DNA of 31,082 nucleotides, from NCBI GenBank assembly GCA_042088665.1, contig JBELMB010000049.1:1-31082 (forward strand), written 5' to 3'. Positions within the stretch are counted from its first letter, which is position 1; each line of letters starts with the position of its first letter. This document shows positions 29,411 through 31,082 of the stretch, piece after piece. Under the pieces are notes generated by a model. The model did not search any database and was not told the DNA's origin. It saw nothing but the letters and a program-made list of their open reading frames with translations. This DNA comes from JBELMB01 sp042088665. GTDB lineage: Bacteria > Pseudomonadota > Alphaproteobacteria > Rhodobacterales > Rhodobacteraceae. A program made the position numbers and the translations under genes.

Positions 29411-30223
29411 TCATTTGCAGGTCAGCCCAGGCGCATCCAACATGGCAAAGAGCGTCCTGTCCTCGACCAGGGCCCGGGCAAAATCGCGGTTCTGTCGGGC
29501 AAACCGATTGAAGGCCCGGTTGCTTTTTGGGCCCCATGCCCCGTCCGGAGCGGCTGAAAGACAACCGCGGGCCTGCAACTCTGCCTGCAGACTGTAGACC
29601 AGCACCATCCTTGGGAGCGTCTCGGCCTCTGCCAGAATGTGCTTTCCCGGACAGGAGGTGTTGGCATGGCTGCGGTGCGGCTGGATGTGGGTTGTCGGCA
29701 CGCGGTAGGCCCGCTGCGCTGCGGACATGACCCGGACATAGGACAGGCGCGCGGCCGGTGTCAGCTTTTCGTGGTTGAAATCCCCCAGAGCCACCACCGC
29801 GAAATGGCCTTTGAAATCTGCACGCGTCGCGCCGTTCCAGACCGTGGAGCGGGTCGCAGGCTTGAACCGCACCGGACGCCCCTTGGCGATCTGCCCGGCC
29901 TTGTCGACCGCGTAGTGATAGGCGATCATCCCCAACCCGGCGGAAGCCGCATGGTAGCGATGAATGTTGCGCACGCGCTGCGCGATGGTTTGCTTGTCGC
30001 GCGCGGCAGAAGCCCGGCGGAACAGATCCGCATCCTCGCCTGCAAACCCTTCGTGGTGAAAGGTGATATGCGTGATCTCTGTCTGGCGGTACCGCGCCAT
30101 GGTGTCCGCGTGTATGCCCGGCAGGCTCTGGGTGATTTCACCGGGGACGCTGAGCGGTGAGGGCTCCGCCCGCGCGAGGCCGGGTCCCAGCAGCAGCAAC
30201 AGAATCAAGAGAGGGCGCAGCAT
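29411..30223 (-). CDS. secreted PGRP/amidase-2-type peptidoglycan amidase with PG-binding tail
   Basis: The product cleaves or binds peptidoglycan; the family is N-acetylmuramoyl-L-alanine amidase of the PGRP/amidase-2 type. The ATG at 30223 has AAGGAG 9 nt upstream and gives 270 residues with a signal peptide (MLRPLLILLLLLGPGLARA, cleavage about residue 19). The domain (about 45-200) has HH at 56-57 in ITFHHEGF, YHYAVDKAG, AVVALGDFN and QPHRSHANTSCPGKHI with His183 and Cys191, giving the zinc-ligand set His-His-Cys. A C-terminal motif LQARGCLSAAPDGAWGPKSNRAFNRFARQN (about 217-245) matches the peptidoglycan-binding type 1 repeat as I remember it. The periplasm is the expected place of action. 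The longer open frame to 30448 is not used: no signal peptide lies at its start. Confidence 0.85.
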   Translation of the reverse strand: MLRPLLILLLLLGPGLARAEPSPLSVPGEITQSLPGIHADTMARYRQTEITHITFHHEGFAGEDADLFRRASAARDKQTIAQRVRNIHRYHAASAGLGMIAYHYAVDKAGQIAKGRPVRFKPATRSTVWNGATRADFKGHFAVVALGDFNHEKLTPAARLSYVRVMSAAQRAYRVPTTHIQPHRSHANTSCPGKHILAEAETLPRMVLVYSLQAELQARGCLSAAPDGAWGPKSNRAFNRFARQNRDFARALVEDRTLFAMLDAPGLTCK

Positions 30224-30366
30224 GGACAGGGCTCCTTTTTGCGCACTCCCTAGCACAGCGATCAGGCGCGCGGTGCAGCACTTGGGCACAGCAGGCAAAG
30301 CACGCAAGAAGCCGCCGCTTTCGCTGGACAGGGCAGTCCGGGCCTGCCAAAATTCCCTTCGCCGAA

Positions 30367-30394
30367 TTTGATCAAATGTCAGATATTGCGACAT
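30367..30394. promoter_or_regulatory. palindromic operator candidates upstream of the aminotransferase
   Basis: TTTGATCAAA (30367-30376) is a perfect 10-bp palindrome. ATGTC (30376-30380) and GACAT (30390-30394) form a second dyad with 9-base spacer. They lie 22-50 bp before the aminotransferase ATG in the 193-bp divergent gap, a typical repressor position. Confidence 0.5.
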
Positions 30395-30416
30395 GTGACG
30401 CGCAAGGGAGCCCGCC

Positions 30417-31082
30417 ATGAAAGACGAGAATTTTCTGAAGGAAAACAATGCCCGTCAGCTCTGGCATCCGATGGGGCATCCGGGTGCCGCGGATGACAAT
30501 CCGCCCAAGATCATCACCGGCGCCGAGGGCGTGCACATCACCGACATCGACGGCCACAAGACCGTGGACGCAGTGGGCGGGTTGTGGTGCGTGAACCTTG
30601 GGTACTCGAACGACAAGGTCAAGGAGGCGATCGCTTCGCAGCTTTACGATCTGCCCTATTATTCCTCCTTCGCGGGATCCACCAACCCCGCGGCAATCGA
30701 AGCGGCCTATGCGGTGCGCGACTTCTTTGCCGAGGACGGGATCGAGCGGGTCTTTTTCACCTCCGGCGGCTCGGATTCGGTGGAAACCTGCCTGCGGTTG
30801 GCGCGCCAGTACCATCGCCTGCGCGGAGAGCCCGCAAGGACCAAGTTCCTGAGCCTCAAGAAGGGGTATCACGGCACCCATTTCGGCGGTGCCTCGGTGA
30901 ATGGCAACAACCGGTTCCGCACCGCCTACGAGCCGCTTTTGCCCGGGTGTTTCCACCTGCCCGCGCCCTATACCTACCGCAACCCGTTCAACGAATCCGA
31001 CCCGGCGCAACTGGCGCAGATGATCGCACAGGCGATGGAGGACGAGATCGCCTTTCAGGGCGCAGGCACCATTGCCGCCTTT
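30417..31082 (+). CDS. class III PLP aminotransferase, N-terminal part (cut by window edge)
   Basis: The frame starts at the ATG of 30417, with AAGGGAG 6 nt upstream, and runs open to the window end (222 codons of the about 455 expected). KENNARQLWHPMGHP begins the class III (omega/beta-alanine, GABA or diamine) transaminase N-terminus. GAEGVHITDIDGHKTVDAVGGLWCVNLGYSNDKVKEAI, RVFFTSGGSDSVETCLRLARQYH and KKGYHGTHFGGASVNGN follow; they hold the PLP phosphate and ring contacts. The catalytic Lys lies outside the window. The substrate cannot be set from this half, but putrescine-type or beta-alanine transaminases of the aspartate aminotransferase family are most similar by eye. A palindromic site upstream suggests a dedicated repressor. 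Confidence 0.92.
   Translation, partial: MKDENFLKENNARQLWHPMGHPGAADDNPPKIITGAEGVHITDIDGHKTVDAVGGLWCVNLGYSNDKVKEAIASQLYDLPYYSSFAGSTNPAAIEAAYAVRDFFAEDGIERVFFTSGGSDSVETCLRLARQYHRLRGEPARTKFLSLKKGYHGTHFGGASVNGNNRFRTAYEPLLPGCFHLPAPYTYRNPFNESDPAQLAQMIAQAMEDEIAFQGAGTIAAF

Noticed and set aside
30367..30376. FNR/anaerobox site (TTGAT-N4-ATCAA)
   Set aside because: TTTGATCAAA has the two halves fused without the four-base spacer, so it does not fit the FNR site.

Overview
The window is a piece of an alphaproteobacterial chromosome, most likely a marine Roseobacter-group member of the Rhodobacteraceae. The reasons are high GC, a divided ATP synthase with a separate F0 operon (atpI-B-E-X-F), a MipZ division-plane ATPase, a zinc-motif-free L31, a short AroQ chorismate mutase next to rpsP, and a TrmD with a long N-terminal extension. 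The genus assignment is inference. No rRNA, tRNA, IS element, prophage or CRISPR array was found.

Layout. 1-8984 is almost all minus strand: a cut EamA transporter, a small secreted protein, smc, a lipoprotein, a small membrane protein, mipZ, and the F0 operon ended by a clear intrinsic terminator. 9348-14011 is a regulator-rich accessory stretch: an ArsR regulator, a LysR regulator translationally coupled to an EamA transporter, an FMN azoreductase, and a second LysR gene divergent from a DUF1127 small protein and a SnoaL-like protein. 14199-24659 is a plus-strand translation and secretion superoperon: ffh, then eight consecutive RimJ/RimL-type GNAT acetyltransferases, chorismate mutase, rpsP, a tiny membrane protein, rimM, an unrecognised 398-residue protein, and trmD. 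24742-29199 holds two minus-strand histidine kinases around rplS-rpmE. 29411-31082 holds a secreted PGRP/amidase-2 type protein and the start of a class III aminotransferase.

The most striking feature is the array of eight different GNAT genes (15936-20404) packed between ffh and chorismate mutase/rpsP. Nearly all are joined by ATGA or TGATG overlaps, and four junctions share a CCGG(G)AGG Shine-Dalgarno module encoded in the last codons of the upstream gene. The paralogues share an unusual W-x3-G-[YFH]-G block and an E-G-[KQR]-G-x-A acetyl-CoA loop but are otherwise very diverged, so the array looks old, retained and functionally split. A 61-codon ORF between copies 1 and 2 looks like a possible ninth, decayed copy. 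Position beside the SRP GTPase, S16, RimM, TrmD, L19 and L31 suggests, without proving, a role in N-terminal acetylation of ribosomal or nascent proteins.

Other points of interest are an 8-bp hairpin that would bury the ribosome-binding site of the DUF1127 gene, a long interrupted stem-loop directly after rpsP, a 14-bp minisatellite upstream of trmD, and palindromic operator candidates at three divergent promoters.
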